The notes under the pieces: model-generated
Told to the model about the DNA's origin: nothing
Databases searched by the model: none
The model's input: only the letters and a program-made list of their open reading frames with translations
Translations under genes and position numbers: made by a program
Part shown: positions 8,552 through 16,806 of the stretch, piece by piece
Layout: each line of letters starts with the position of its first letter
Numbering within the stretch: the first letter of the stretch is position 1
NCBI RefSeq assembly: GCF_024496085.1
Contig: NZ_CP101751.1
Location: 2,666,001-2,730,000, forward strand
Direction: 5' to 3'
DNA length: 64,000 nt
DNA from: Flavobacterium cerinum
GTDB lineage: Bacteria; Bacteroidota; Bacteroidia; Flavobacteriales; Flavobacteriaceae

Positions 8552-9428
8552 TTTGGGCAAAGCGCAGAAATATTTCCGGTATTTTTTCCGGTTGGCCTTG
8601 TAAATGAGCAAAATAAAAAATACGCTTAATATCCAGATCGTCAATGTCGATTACTTTAAATTCACCTTCGGTAATTTCTTTACTAACCGCTGAAATGGAC
8701 AGGAATGCCATACAATTGGAATTGGAAAGAAAGGATTTGATACTTTCGGTACTACCAAGCTGCATGATAATATTCAGATCATTTAACCGGATATTATGGG
8801 ATCGGAGTTCATGGGCAATAACATCAAGACTACCGGAGCCGTTTTCCCGTAATACAAGCGGTATACGCAGCAAATCATCTTTACTGATCGTGTCATTGGA
8901 TGCCAGTTCCTGTGAAGTATGAACTACAGCAACAATTTCGTCTTTTAGAAAAGGAATGTATTTTAAATCCTTGTTATTGGATTTACCTTCTACAATACCG
9001 AGTGCCACTTTTTTCCGGAGAACAGCGTTTTCAATCTTTTCTGTATTGGCATCTAAAAGAGAAATTCGAATATCCGGAAAGTGTTTGTAAAAATTAGCCA
9101 AAATAGGAGGTAGGATATAATGACTTAACGTTGTACTGGCTCCTAATACTAATTCGCCGGTTTGCTTGTCTTTTAAAAGGCCGAGATCATACTGAATTTT
9201 ACGATAAATTTCAAAAATAGATCCGGCATGTTGGTACAGTATTAACCCGGCTTCAGTTAAGGCTATTTTATTTCCCTGTCGTTCAAACAACCGGATATCG
9301 AGCTCGGTTTCCAGTTCCTTAATGTTTTTAGTGACGGCCGGCTGAGTAATACACAGGATTTCCGCAGCTTTAGTAAAGCTTAGATGGTCGGCAACGGTAT
9401 AAAATATTTTAAGGCGTATATCAGACAT
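8523..9428 (-). CDS. LysR-family transcriptional regulator (YeiE-like)
   Basis: A 301-residue regulator of standard LTTR length. The N-terminal winged helix-turn-helix reads FYTVADHLSFTKAAEIL and then ITQPAVTKNIKELE; the remainder is the periplasmic-binding-like effector domain with GELVLGASTTLSHYILPPIL. It precedes yeiH on the same strand, and both genes have a related upstream motif, so it probably controls itself and yeiH. The effector is unknown; YeiE-type regulators have been tied to sulfite or lysine/iron responses in other bacteria. Confidence 0.93.
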   Translation of the reverse strand: MSDIRLKIFYTVADHLSFTKAAEILCITQPAVTKNIKELETELDIRLFERQGNKIALTEAGLILYQHAGSIFEIYRKIQYDLGLLKDKQTGELVLGASTTLSHYILPPILANFYKHFPDIRISLLDANTEKIENAVLRKKVALGIVEGKSNNKDLKYIPFLKDEIVAVVHTSQELASNDTISKDDLLRIPLVLRENGSGSLDVIAHELRSHNIRLNDLNIIMQLGSTESIKSFLSNSNCMAFLSISAVSKEITEGEFKVIDIDDLDIKRIFYFAHLQGQPEKIPEIFLRFAQNSITKSYTL

Positions 9429-9441
9429 GGTTAAGTCAATT

Positions 9442-9459
9442 ACAGTATAACCAAAGTTA
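9442..9459 (-). promoter_or_regulatory. Candidate autoregulatory LysR site
   Basis: ACAGTATAACCAAAGTTA lies 13 bases upstream of the lysR start codon. Its near-identical inverse copy is at 8533-8551 before yeiH. The shared motif in exactly the two positions expected for this regulator supports an operator role. Confidence 0.5.
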
Positions 9460-9474
9460 CAATTTTATAATGGT

Positions 9475-10269
9475 TTATCGGTTAATACTCCGTAAAGCAC
9501 GTTTAATAATATAAGCTGTTTCTTTGGTCGGACTCTCTTTTTCCCATTTTTTACACAAATTGACTACAAAATCCGGTCGGGTTTTTGAAGCATCGTTAAG
9601 CCAGTTGGCCACACTGTCCCGAACATATTTAGAGGAATCGGATTTTAAAGGTTCTAAAATATTACTTCCGGTTTCAGGTGTTTCTTTTAAAGCTTCTATA
9701 TGTTTGCACCAAACGCCTCTCGGCCGAATGGATTCACTCGCAAACCGGCGTATGTATTCGTTGTCGGATAGTGTCCACGGGGTTAGTAATACAATGGCTT
9801 GTTCCAGATTTTCAGTAATATCGGCTCGTAATGCTATCCAACTGATTTCCCGAACGCCAAAGTGATTGTCGGCGGCAAAAGGTTGCATTCGTTCCAGCTT
9901 TTCTGCCAACGGTCGGTCGCTCTTACCGATAAAATAGGTCGCCCAACAACGAACTGTATCCGATGGATGTACCGATAATTTTTCAAATAAACCGGTATCA
10001 TTATAAATATAGCTTTGTGTTAGTAAACTCACACCGATCATTTCGTTAATCTGAGTAACCGTTTGCTTTTTCAGGTTGGCAATATCAGTCAAAATATCGT
10101 TGAGGTATTCTTTTCGGTTCAGCGCAATCAGTACCTTTTCCAAAAGCTGTTTCTGATTAATGGCCAGCCATTCGTTGAGATTGGCCGATTCGATCAGGCC
10201 ATTATTAAGTTGATCCCGTATTTCCGGTGGGATTTCGGCAATGGTTCGTGCTCCTTTTCGTACGGTCAT
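9475..10269 (-). CDS. DNA alkylation repair protein, AlkC-like (HEAT-repeat fold)
   Basis: A 264-residue all-helical protein. The region about residues 135-185 has the AlkC/COG4335 hallmarks: GVREISWIALR, then W-TLSDNEYIRRFASESIRPRGVWC, followed by HEAT-like KYVRDSVANWLND. The family comprises DNA glycosylases that remove N3-alkyl purines by using HEAT repeats to scan DNA. Its start codon overlaps the stop of the peroxiredoxin-like gene in an ATGA, indicating translational coupling and a combined oxidative/alkylation stress operon. Catalytic activity cannot be judged from this reading. Confidence 0.88.
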   Translation of the reverse strand: MTVRKGARTIAEIPPEIRDQLNNGLIESANLNEWLAINQKQLLEKVLIALNRKEYLNDILTDIANLKKQTVTQINEMIGVSLLTQSYIYNDTGLFEKLSVHPSDTVRCWATYFIGKSDRPLAEKLERMQPFAADNHFGVREISWIALRADITENLEQAIVLLTPWTLSDNEYIRRFASESIRPRGVWCKHIEALKETPETGSNILEPLKSDSSKYVRDSVANWLNDASKTRPDFVVNLCKKWEKESPTKETAYIIKRALRSINR

Positions 10270-10904
10270 AATTGGGCTATTAAGGTTTCCATTTCAACAC
10301 GGTTCATATAATTCGGATCGATATGGCTATAACAAATGACATTGTTCTGATCAATAACAAATATAGCAGGAATCGGCAGAATATAACGGGTATCGTCATT
10401 GAAATCTTCCAGATTAATGCCTAACTGTTTGTAGTAAGGACGCACAAAATCCGGGAGTTCGAATGTAATTCCCAATTGTTGTGCGAGCGCATTGTTTTTG
10501 TCGGTTAATAACGGATAGGAAAGCTGATGTTGTTCGGTTAACTGATCATTAAAAGGAGTTAATTGCGGACTTACAGCGATGAGTACTGCTTTTTTTGACC
10601 GGATTGTTGTGTAAACCGATTCCAAAGCCTGTAATTCCAGATTGCAATAGGGACACCAGGAACCTCGGAAAAAAGCAATAATTAACTTCTCTTCCGTATG
10701 GATATCAGATAAATGAATCGTTTCACCGGATGAGGTTAAAAGATTGAAATCCGGAAAAGTAGCAGCTAATGGAATGACATTCTTTTTGGAATGATTCGAT
10801 AGTAGTTCAGTAATTGTATTTTGAAAAGCGTCCTGTATTTCTCGAGGAAGTAGGGAAGTCAATTGTTCATTCAGGGATTCGATTTGTTTTTGCAGATTAT
10901 TCAT
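10266..10904 (-). CDS. Peroxiredoxin-like AhpC/TSA family protein
   Basis: A 212-residue protein from the ATG at 10904, which has an AAAGGAA ribosome site in front; the frame extends to 10952 but that start lies inside the operator. After an N-terminal helical region (1-45) comes a thioredoxin fold with the active site FFRGSWCPYCNLEL (C84, C87). This subfamily is annotated as peroxiredoxin-like with a CxxC rather than the usual single peroxidatic Cys. It is the first gene of a two-gene unit with AlkC and divergent from an HxlR regulator. Confidence 0.9.
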   Translation of the reverse strand: MNNLQKQIESLNEQLTSLLPREIQDAFQNTITELLSNHSKKNVIPLAATFPDFNLLTSSGETIHLSDIHTEEKLIIAFFRGSWCPYCNLELQALESVYTTIRSKKAVLIAVSPQLTPFNDQLTEQHQLSYPLLTDKNNALAQQLGITFELPDFVRPYYKQLGINLEDFNDDTRYILPIPAIFVIDQNNVICYSHIDPNYMNRVEMETLIAQL

Positions 10905-10946
10905 AACATTTCCTTTATTTTTGTAAAGGTCATGGCTTAAAAACAA

Positions 10947-10984
10947 TTCCACAATACGGGATTTTTTTATCCCATAGGGTGGAA
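10947..10984. promoter_or_regulatory. Large palindromic operator, candidate HxlR site
   Basis: Half sites TTCCACAATACGGGAT (10947-10962) and ATCCCATAGGGTGGAA (10969-10984) match as inverted repeats at 13 of 16 positions with a six-T centre. It lies in the divergent region between the peroxiredoxin-AlkC operon and the hxlR-type gene. HxlR dimers usually bind such long dyads. Confidence 0.65.
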
Positions 10985-11038
10985 AAAGGAACTAATATTG
11001 AAAAACAGCGACTTCCGAATAAATTAAATTTAAAAAAA

Positions 11039-11389
11039 ATGAAAACGAAGATACGGATTACCGAAAATAAGATATGTCCGCTGGAAGAAGCCGTGAATAC
11101 GATTAGCGGGAAATGGAAAATTCCGATTTTATGGCAAATGAATGAGGGTTTAAAACGACCAAGTGAATTCCTTCGGGGTATCGCGGTAGTTGACCGACGT
11201 GTTTTAAATCAGCAGCTTAAGGAAATGGAAGCCGACGGTTTGATTTTTAAGGAGACCTTCCCGGAATTACCGCCTCGTGTAGAATATACACTTACGGAAT
11301 TAGGTGAACAGCTTGTTACCGTATTATGGTCATTAAACAACTGGGGAGAAGTATTACTTGCTCATCGGGAATCACAATATACGGATTAA
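11039..11389 (+). CDS. HxlR-family winged-helix transcriptional regulator
   Basis: A 116-residue regulator from the ATG at 11039. A GTG at 10979 in frame would add 20 residues but falls inside the operator. Family marks: a single Cys near the N-terminus (ENKICPLEEAV), SGKWKIPILWQM, RRVLNQQLKEMEADGLI and RVEYTLTELG. Many HxlR proteins sense aldehydes or quinones through that Cys. Divergence from a thiol peroxidase-like gene suggests it responds to reactive electrophiles or oxidants and represses both sides. This role is inference. Confidence 0.92.
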   Translation: MKTKIRITENKICPLEEAVNTISGKWKIPILWQMNEGLKRPSEFLRGIAVVDRRVLNQQLKEMEADGLIFKETFPELPPRVEYTLTELGEQLVTVLWSLNNWGEVLLAHRESQYTD

Positions 11390-11422
11390 TTTTACGTTTC
11401 ATTTTTGTACATAAAGAACTAC

Positions 11423-12343
11423 ATGAGAATTCCCCAATATCTGTTGTTACTGTTTTTTTTACCGATTATGCCAACCGCATTTGCTCAGGTTGACAGTACT
11501 TATATCGGAAAATTTCCACAGGAATATTCGGCGCGATTGTACTTATCCCGAAAATTTGTCACCTTGAATAGTGATTATCCCGATGCTGATTCTAAAGAGT
11601 ATATTGCCAATAGTCCTTTTGCAATTGGTGCGGGTTTTACCTGGGGAAATTCGGGGTTGAGTTATAGTTACGGATTTGGATTTCTGGCGGATAAATCGAA
11701 AGGAAAAACCCGGTATTTTGATCTGGAATACCACTATTATGGTCGGAAAATTGTGCTCGATTTTTTCGGAATGGACTATAAAGGGCTATATTATGAAGAT
11801 AAAGGAAGAGATATTCTTGAAATGTATTCGGATGCACAAATAACGAACATTGGAGTTTTCGGACAATATGTATTTAACGGAGATCGCTTTTCCTATCGTG
11901 CCGCTTTCGATCAGGTTCAGGTACAGTTAAAATCGACGGGTAGTTTTTTACTGGGTGGCGGAGCTTATTACAATCGGGTACGGGCTGATAATGTAATCGG
12001 TTTCCGGAAAGAAATGTACCAGATCGGACCAAGTCTTGGTTATGCCTATACCTGGGTGATCAACCCGCGTTTTTTTGTAACGGGATCGTTAACACCCGGT
12101 GTTACGCTCGGATTTAAAAGTCTGGATGATAAAATTGCCTGGAATCCGAGCTTGTTTTTCCGCTTTGCATCGGGCTATAATGCCAATGATTGGTCGGTGA
12201 ATCTTTCTTTTCTGATGAATCGATTGTATGTATCTTACGAACAAAACAACCAGGTTGGCATTAGTTCTGCGACCTTGCAGTTAATGCTGATCAAACGTTT
12301 TGACAGCCAATCCCGGTTGCTTAAAAAATTACCCCGACTATAA
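11423..12343 (+). CDS. DUF4421 family outer-membrane-like protein
   Basis: A 306-residue protein from the ATG at 11423; the frame upstream to a TTG at 11405 adds six residues before the signal and is not favoured. A signal peptide (MRIPQYLLLLFFLPIMPTAFA) precedes a mature part of alternating hydrophobic/aromatic strands with Gly turns, ending in strands as expected for a small beta-barrel. The region after the signal (FPQEYSARLYLSRKFVTL) fits DUF4421, a family restricted mainly to Bacteroidota with no known function. It is convergent with mgtA. Confidence 0.85.
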   Translation: MRIPQYLLLLFFLPIMPTAFAQVDSTYIGKFPQEYSARLYLSRKFVTLNSDYPDADSKEYIANSPFAIGAGFTWGNSGLSYSYGFGFLADKSKGKTRYFDLEYHYYGRKIVLDFFGMDYKGLYYEDKGRDILEMYSDAQITNIGVFGQYVFNGDRFSYRAAFDQVQVQLKSTGSFLLGGGAYYNRVRADNVIGFRKEMYQIGPSLGYAYTWVINPRFFVTGSLTPGVTLGFKSLDDKIAWNPSLFFRFASGYNANDWSVNLSFLMNRLYVSYEQNNQVGISSATLQLMLIKRFDSQSRLLKKLPRL

Positions 12344-12358
12344 AAAATAGAATAGTGC

Positions 12359-15046
12359 TTATAACCAGGAACCGAATTTTCGGATAAATCGTTCCTTGGC
12401 GAATTGTACCAAAAAGCAATAACCGGTTAAAATCCCGATTAGCCACGGAAAATAACTAAACGGCAATGGTTGCAGGTTTACGGATAATGCAAACGGAGTA
12501 AACGGAATCAGTAATCCGATTAACATTACCAATGATGTCAACGCTACAACCGGAGCGGTAGCCCAACTTTGAATAAAAGGAATTTTTCGGGTACGGATCA
12601 TGTGTACAATTAATACCTGTGATAATAAACCTTCTACAAACCAACCGGTTTGAAACAATTGTTGTTGTTCAGGCGCATTGGCTTTAAAAACATAAAACAA
12701 AACGGCAAATGTAATATAGTCGAATATCGAACTGATCGGACCGATACAAAGCATAAACCGACTAATACTGTTGGCGTCCCATTTTTGCGGTTTTTCGAGA
12801 AAATCTTTATCCATTCTGTCCCACGGAATAGCGATTTGTGAGATATCATACAACAAGTTTTGAATCAGCAGTTGAATCGGTAGCATCGGTAAAAACGGAA
12901 GGAAAATACTGGCGCCTAACATACTGAACATATTACCGAAATTACTACTGGTGGTCATTTTAATATATTTAATAATGTTTCCGAAAGTTCGCCGACCATA
13001 TACGACTCCTTTTCGTAAGACCATCAGGTCTTTTTCAAGTAAAATAATATCGGCACTTTCTTTCGCAATATCAACAGCCGTGTCTACAGAGATCCCTACA
13101 TCGGCATGACGTAAAGCCGGTGCATCGTTGATTCCGTCGCCCATAAAACCTACAGTATGACCCTGTGCCTGAAAAAGAGAAACAATCCGGGATTTTTGTA
13201 CGGGGTTCAGTTTCGCAAAAATACTGGTCGTTTGCAATCGTTTGCTTAATTCCGTATCGTTTAGCTGACTGATTTCATGACCTAAAAGGACATTATGAAA
13301 CGGAATTCCAACGTCACGACATATTTTTTTGGTTACAATATCATTGTCGCCGGTTAAAACTTTAATCGAAACACCAAGCTTTTGAAGACTTTCAATGGCT
13401 GGTTTTGCAGACGGTTTGGCCGGATCGAGAAAACCGATAAATCCGGTCAAAACCATATCTTTTTCATCCGCAATAGTATAATTGGCATTACGGGAATCGT
13501 ATTCTTTAATGGCTACTAACAATACTCGCAAACCGTCTTCGTTGAGCTTTTTAGAAGTATGCATTACAGTAGTCCGTATTGTATCGTCTAAAGGAACAAT
13601 CGTATCATTTTCAATATGGATCTGTGCATTTTCGCCCGGATAAAAAGCATGAGAACACAAATCCAGTAATTCTTCAACAGCTCCTTTGCAAATCAATAAC
13701 TGTTTACCGTTTTTTTGTTCCAGAATCACGCTCATACGGCGACGTTGAAAATCAAACGGAATTTCATCTACTTTACGGTAATTTTCTTCCACTTTAAGAT
13801 AATCGTGAAGCTCCACATGTTCCAGAACAGCTACATCCAACAGATTTTTTAGTCCGGTTTGGTGGAAGCTGTTAAAGTAAGCCCATTTCAGTACTTCATC
13901 ATCATCATTTCCCAGAACATTCAGATGGCGTTCCAGAATGATTTTGTCCATCGTTAGCGTACCCGTTTTATCCGTACATAAAATATCCATTGCTCCGATA
14001 TTTTGTATGGCGTTTAACCGTTTTACGATTACGTTTCTTTTGCTCATGTTTTTGGCGCCTTTTGCCAAATTAGCCGTTACGATCATCGGAAGCATTTCCG
14101 GTGTTAATCCCACGGCAATCGCAATCGCAAAAAGCAAAGCATCCATCCAGTTATTTTTGGTTAATCCGTTGATTACAAATACCAACGGAACCATTACCAG
14201 CATATAACGGATCAAAAGCCAGCTTACTTTATTTACACCCTTATCAAAACTGGTTTCCGGACGTTTAGTGCCCAAAGCTTTTCCGATTTTTCCGAGATAA
14301 GTATCGTTTCCGGTAGTGACAACGATTGCTGTTGCCGTGCCGCTGATTACATTGGTTCCCATAAAACAGATATTATCAAGTTCCAAAGGTGATTTTTCTG
14401 TATCGGAATCAATTGGAAGATCGCTTTTTTCCAACGGAAGAGATTCGCCGGTTAAAATGGCCTGACTTACAAAAAGGTCTTTGGATTGCAGGATACGGAT
14501 ATCGGCCGGAATCATATCTCCGGCACTTAGGTAAACAATATCACCGGGTACAATATCTTTAAAGTTAATTTCCTGTTTCCCGCCGACACCACGTAAAACT
14601 GTAGCGGTCGTTTCCACCATGTTCTTGAGCTCTTCTGCGGCTTTACTGCTACTGAATTCCTGCCAGAAGCGAAGCAAGGAACTCAATATAACCATTACAC
14701 TGACAACAATAATGGTTTTGTAATCCTGCTGACCCGGTTCGGCCAGAATAATATCCATTACAATAGAAATGAGTAGCAGTACAATCAGTACAATAATAAA
14801 AGGATTGATAAATGTGCTTAACAACTGGGAATACCACGGCGCCGGCTTTTCATGCATGATTTCGTTGTATCCGAAAACTTTTCTTTTTTCTTCCGATTGT
14901 TCCGCGGTTAATCCGTCCGGGTTACTTTCCAGAAAGGAATAAAGGGATATAGATCCGGCTTTGGCTGCTTCATAAAGACGATTCGCCTGATTGGAATCAA
15001 AACCCTGTAAAATGGTTTTAGCTGATTTTATTTTTGAGATAAACAT
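12359..15046 (-). CDS. mgtA: Magnesium-translocating P-type ATPase
   Basis: An 895-residue P3B-type ATPase of full length. Present are an N-terminal cation-ATPase domain, the TGES loop (LTGESLP), transmembrane motif VGLTPEMLPMIV, the phosphorylation site CTDKTGTLTMDK with Asp359, nucleotide-binding signatures KGAVEELLDLC, and the hinge MGDGINDAPALRHADVGIS. It imports Mg2+ across the inner membrane. Upstream is a 615-base region with a candidate small ORF at 15092-15241 on the same strand, a usual place for Mg2+-responsive control, although no known MgtL or riboswitch element could be recognised. Confidence 0.96.
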   Translation of the reverse strand: MFISKIKSAKTILQGFDSNQANRLYEAAKAGSISLYSFLESNPDGLTAEQSEEKRKVFGYNEIMHEKPAPWYSQLLSTFINPFIIVLIVLLLISIVMDIILAEPGQQDYKTIIVVSVMVILSSLLRFWQEFSSSKAAEELKNMVETTATVLRGVGGKQEINFKDIVPGDIVYLSAGDMIPADIRILQSKDLFVSQAILTGESLPLEKSDLPIDSDTEKSPLELDNICFMGTNVISGTATAIVVTTGNDTYLGKIGKALGTKRPETSFDKGVNKVSWLLIRYMLVMVPLVFVINGLTKNNWMDALLFAIAIAVGLTPEMLPMIVTANLAKGAKNMSKRNVIVKRLNAIQNIGAMDILCTDKTGTLTMDKIILERHLNVLGNDDDEVLKWAYFNSFHQTGLKNLLDVAVLEHVELHDYLKVEENYRKVDEIPFDFQRRRMSVILEQKNGKQLLICKGAVEELLDLCSHAFYPGENAQIHIENDTIVPLDDTIRTTVMHTSKKLNEDGLRVLLVAIKEYDSRNANYTIADEKDMVLTGFIGFLDPAKPSAKPAIESLQKLGVSIKVLTGDNDIVTKKICRDVGIPFHNVLLGHEISQLNDTELSKRLQTTSIFAKLNPVQKSRIVSLFQAQGHTVGFMGDGINDAPALRHADVGISVDTAVDIAKESADIILLEKDLMVLRKGVVYGRRTFGNIIKYIKMTTSSNFGNMFSMLGASIFLPFLPMLPIQLLIQNLLYDISQIAIPWDRMDKDFLEKPQKWDANSISRFMLCIGPISSIFDYITFAVLFYVFKANAPEQQQLFQTGWFVEGLLSQVLIVHMIRTRKIPFIQSWATAPVVALTSLVMLIGLLIPFTPFALSVNLQPLPFSYFPWLIGILTGYCFLVQFAKERFIRKFGSWL

Positions 15047-15091
15047 TACGGTACTTTTTTAAGGAGTTACTTTTGGGTCGGATTTGCCGTT

Positions 15092-15241
15092 TTATTGCGG
15101 GCAACGCTTCCTGCTTCCGGTTTCCGACAAAAGCGAATCCAGATCCAAACCTAAAAAGGTATCGTAATTTTTAACCGGTTGTTTTGATTTAACCGGCTTA
15201 AAGACCGTAATTAAAAAAGAAATTAATTTCATGACATCCAT
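15092..15241 (-). CDS. Candidate 49-residue small protein upstream of mgtA
   Basis: An open frame of 49 codons with an AGGGAG ribosome site 7 bases before its ATG, ending 45 bases before mgtA. The peptide has a hydrophobic start (MDVMKLISFLITVF), a KPVKSKQPVKNYDTF segment and LGLDLDSLLSETG near the end, which looks coding rather than random. It could be a regulatory leader, a small MgtA partner, or simply part of the mgtA leader. Too short to assign. Confidence 0.45.
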   Translation of the reverse strand: MDVMKLISFLITVFKPVKSKQPVKNYDTFLGLDLDSLLSETGSRKRCPQ

Positions 15242-15661
15242 GTTTTTGCTCCCTGAAGAACAAACAAACGGCTTGTCCTTAAAGAGAAATGTTAGTACTT
15301 AATTCGGGATAATCGTCCATGATTATAGTTATTATTACGGCAAAGGTAAGGTAAGCCTGTTCACAAGGCTGTTAGAGACACTTTAGAATATTATTAGAAA
15401 AATATTAGAAGCTGTCAATTTTGAAAAAGTAAGTAAATTAAGTAATTGTATTGTTTGTGAGTATGTTATAGCTTAAATTAGTGAATTTAAATTAAATTTA
15501 AGTTTAAAATGTTATAAAAAAGGTGTTTTTTTAGTAATTTAGGTAACGCGATCCCCAAAAAACAATACCTATGGCTTTAACTACCTTTAACAACAGTATT
15601 CCCGGAATAATCCGGCATTCCCAAAAGCGAATCGTCTTTTATAACGATTAAAAGAGAAGTT
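15242..15661. other. Divergent intergenic region mgtA/FIST operon
   Basis: About 420 bases. It must contain the promoter of mgtA and that of the FIST-kinase operon. The stretch 15400-15540 is extremely AT-rich. A TACCTTTA near-match to the -7 box is at 15582-15589 and a possible 26-codon ORF at 15571-15651. No tRNA or known riboswitch was recognised. Confidence 0.5.
15571..15651 (+). CDS. Possible 26-residue upstream peptide
   Basis: An ATG frame (starting MALTTFNNSIPGI) stops 10 bases before the FIST gene start. The length and lack of a clear ribosome site make chance likely; listed because position fits a leader peptide or short uORF. Confidence 0.2.
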   Translation: MALTTFNNSIPGIIRHSQKRIVFYND

Positions 15662-16804
15662 ATGAAAACGGCTTTGTTATCTTATAAGGATGGGGTATTT
15701 ACCAGTATCCGAAACGACGATCAGCTTGTTTTTTCAGAAGCACAATTGGTAATGGGGTTTGGCGCGCCGGAGTTAATACGCACACCGGATACGTATGAAT
15801 TTTTAAAATTACAATTTCCGTTTGCTACAATTGTTTTGTGCTCTTCTTCCGGTGAAATATACGACAGAGAAGTACGCGACGGAACAGTTTCCGTTTGTGC
15901 GGTTTCATTTAATACGACTACACTTGCCACAGCTCAGGTTACAATTGAAGATTTTTCATCCGGTTTTGAAGCCGGAAAAGCATTAGTTGAACGACTGCCG
16001 ATTACCGGTTTACGCCTGATATTTATAATATCGGATGGTGGTAAGGTGAACGGAAGCGAACTGGTAAAAGGGATGAATTCTGTAAAACCGGATCAGGTTT
16101 TAATAACCGGAGGTTTGGCGGGTGATGCGGATCGGTTTGAAAAAACGTTTGTCGGATTGAATAATTATCCCGAATCCGGAAAGATAGTAGCGATTGGATT
16201 TTATGGCGATAAACTAATCTTGTCTCATGGTTCTTTGGGCGGATGGGATGTATTCGGATTAGAACGAACCGTTACGCGTTCGGATCAAAATATATTATAT
16301 GAAATTGATCATAAGAATGCATTGGAATTGTATAAAACCTATTTAGGCGATTATGCTGCCGAATTACCCGGATCGGCATTACTGTTTCCGTTGGCATTAA
16401 AACTAAATAACGGAGAGGAAACGATAGTACGGACGATTCTTTCTGTTGATAATAATACTAAAACGATGACGTTTGCAGGTGATCTGCCGGAAGGAAGCAA
16501 AGTCAGGTTTATGAAGGCTAATTTTGATAAACTGATTGATGCCGCCAGTGATGCCGCTAATTCCTGTCTTTCGTTAGCCCGTACAAGTCCAAAACTGGCT
16601 TTACTGATCAGTTGTGTAGGGCGAAAATTAATATTGGGAAACCGAATTGAGGAAGAGGTAGAGGCCGTTGCGGATATGTTCGGTTCGGAAACACTTTTGA
16701 CCGGATTTTATTCCTATGGCGAAATATCGCCGTTACACCCTTTCTCCAATTGTGAATTACATAACCAGACTATGACCATCACAGGACTTAATGAAATTGA
16801 TTGA
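15662..16804 (+). CDS. FIST-domain sensor protein (NosP-like architecture)
   Basis: A 380-residue cytosolic protein composed of a FIST N domain (about 25-220, with FPFATIVLCSSSGEI and ITGGLAGD) and a FIST C domain (about 220-360, with GRKLILGNRIEEEVEAV and TGFYSYGEISP). FIST proteins are ligand-binding sensors; the NosP subgroup binds haem and senses NO and is commonly encoded beside a histidine kinase. Here the gene is followed after two bases by a hybrid kinase, so it most likely delivers the signal to that kinase. The ligand is not known and haem ligation cannot be judged. Confidence 0.92.
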   Translation: MKTALLSYKDGVFTSIRNDDQLVFSEAQLVMGFGAPELIRTPDTYEFLKLQFPFATIVLCSSSGEIYDREVRDGTVSVCAVSFNTTTLATAQVTIEDFSSGFEAGKALVERLPITGLRLIFIISDGGKVNGSELVKGMNSVKPDQVLITGGLAGDADRFEKTFVGLNNYPESGKIVAIGFYGDKLILSHGSLGGWDVFGLERTVTRSDQNILYEIDHKNALELYKTYLGDYAAELPGSALLFPLALKLNNGEETIVRTILSVDNNTKTMTFAGDLPEGSKVRFMKANFDKLIDAASDAANSCLSLARTSPKLALLISCVGRKLILGNRIEEEVEAVADMFGSETLLTGFYSYGEISPLHPFSNCELHNQTMTITGLNEID

Positions 16805-16806
16805 TT

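Noticed and set aside
10979..11038. GTG start extending HxlR by 20 residues
   Set aside because: It lies inside the palindromic operator and the added residues are low complexity; the ATG at 11039 fits family length.
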